Shown: piece after piece, positions 63,457 through 64,000 of the stretch
Layout of the letters: every line of letters starts with the position of its first letter
Position numbering within the stretch: the first letter of the stretch is position 1
DNA from: Phycisphaerae bacterium
Lineage (GTDB): Bacteria > Planctomycetota > Phycisphaerae > Sedimentisphaerales > Anaerohalosphaeraceae
Direction: 5' to 3'
Length of the DNA: 64,000 nt
Assembly (NCBI GenBank): GCA_014859965.1
Contig: JACZKQ010000102.1
Span: 1 to 64,000 of the forward strand
Program-made: the position numbers and the translations under genes
The notes under the pieces: model-generated
Databases searched by the model: none
What the model saw: only the letters and a program-made list of their open reading frames with translations
Told to the model about the DNA's origin: nothing

Positions 63457-64000
63457 CTATTGCTCGCGCTGCGATTCACGACGCGTTCTTTGCGGCCGTT
63501 CACGCTCGGCTGCCTGCGGCTCGCGAGTTTGGCCCGGCCGCACCTGGCGTGCATTCTCCCGGGTAACCTGGGGCCTTTCATCCTGGAGCGGCCGTGCCTG
63601 GGCGGCCTGCAGCCGCTCCTGGGCCTGGGCCAGCTGCGCCTTCTGGGCATCCGTCAGGACCGCTTTAATGTCGTTCATCAACTTCTTAATCGCCTCTTCG
63701 CGAAGTTTCGTGATCTTTGCCTGCTGCGCTTCTGTCAGTTCAAGGCGTCCGGCAATCGCATCATACAACTGCAGTGCATCCATTGTCCGTGCACGCGTCG
63801 CCTCCGGTGACGGACGAACCTGATCGCCGCGTGCCGCCGGCCTCTCCACCACGGGCCTCTCCGCGTCAGCGGGACGCGTTAAACGCGACCGCATCTTTGC
63901 AGCCTGCTCTTCCGTCAGAACACCCTCCATCTGTGTCCGCATCTGAGCGAAAACCTCACGCCTCGCCTCGGCTGTATCCGCGTTGCGAATCTTCTCCGTC
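63457..64000 (-). CDS. LTXXQ-motif (Spy/CpxP-like) protein, N terminus cut off
   Basis: The frame is still open at the window edge, so the first part of the gene is missing; at least 180 residues are visible. The part present has LTEEQAAKMRSRL and LTEAQQAKITKLREEAIKKL, two LTxxQ repeats typical of periplasmic Spy/CpxP-like proteins, and a third, LTDAQKAQLAQAQERL. A charged, low-complexity tail rich in Arg, Gln, Glu and Pro follows. Family members are helical periplasmic stress proteins or chaperones. ATG 63942 lies inside the conserved region and is not the likely start. Confidence 0.75.
   Translation of the reverse strand, partial: TEKIRNADTAEARREVFAQMRTQMEGVLTEEQAAKMRSRLTRPADAERPVVERPAARGDQVRPSPEATRARTMDALQLYDAIAGRLELTEAQQAKITKLREEAIKKLMNDIKAVLTDAQKAQLAQAQERLQAAQARPLQDERPQVTRENARQVRPGQTREPQAAERERPQRTRRESQREQ

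Overview
The window is about 60% GC and tightly packed. It reads like a chromosome segment of a Planctomycetota bacterium, most likely of the class Phycisphaerae. This is inferred from the mix of families: a Tat-exported Gfo/Idh/MocA oxidoreductase next to a ThuA-DUF1080 protein, an exported alpha-L-rhamnosidase, a LamG protein carrying a dockerin-like segment, a DUF1570 protein, a large sigma factor with extra helix-turn-helix units, and a glutamine-rich PRC-barrel protein. Kdo synthesis (kdsA), outer-membrane barrel features and an entericidin-like lipoprotein argue for a Gram-negative envelope. Rubrerythrin, catalase and a peroxiredoxin together suggest an anaerobe or microaerophile that meets oxygen.

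Region 1 (1-20 kb, almost all minus strand) is housekeeping. After a truncated SUMF1-domain gene come two long runs. One is purA-uppS-cdsA-phoH-7TM/HD-ybeY-CNNM/CorC-recO, headed by two uncharacterised genes. The other is hisC-hisB-ispF-cysS-ruvC-ruvA-ruvB, with ATGA or GTGA start-stop overlaps at four junctions. Upstream are accD, rpe, and gap-pgk with a hairpin between the two; a good promoter precedes gap.

Region 2 (20-37.7 kb) is accessory and stress-related. It holds an iron alcohol dehydrogenase with an LsrG-like monooxygenase, a histidine kinase with a Tll0287-like haem-type sensor (CxxCH), a divergent rubrerythrin, a secreted protein with two different metallopeptidase sites, a porin-like barrel, aquaporin, a 44-residue membrane peptide, the Q-rich PRC-barrel protein, entericidin-like and DUF1328 peptides, a DUF1570 protein, a perR-katA-prx cassette behind an A/T-rich operator-like repeat, a K+ channel and a Dabb-domain lipoprotein.

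Region 3 (37.8-47.2 kb) covers regulation and sugar use: an unusual sigma factor divergent from a GH78 rhamnosidase, a tRNA-Ala(CGC), a nitroreductase and the Gfo/Idh/MocA plus ThuA-DUF1080 pair.

Region 4 (47.2-64 kb) has XerC, a CYTH / lipid kinase / kdsA / radical-SAM operon, a Met-rich exported protein overlapping a PflX-type radical SAM gene, an imperfect inverted repeat of about 206 bp, a NatAB-like ABC exporter, a structured gene-free interval with strong terminators, a Bax-inhibitor-like protein, ClpB, a LamG/dockerin-like protein and a truncated LTXXQ-type protein.

The best candidates for something undescribed are the multi-HTH sigma factor, the double-metallopeptidase fusion, the envelope-stress cluster at 28.8-32.3 kb, the long inverted repeat at 53.9 kb and the structured interval at 56.5-56.8 kb. 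No CRISPR array, prophage or insertion sequence was seen.
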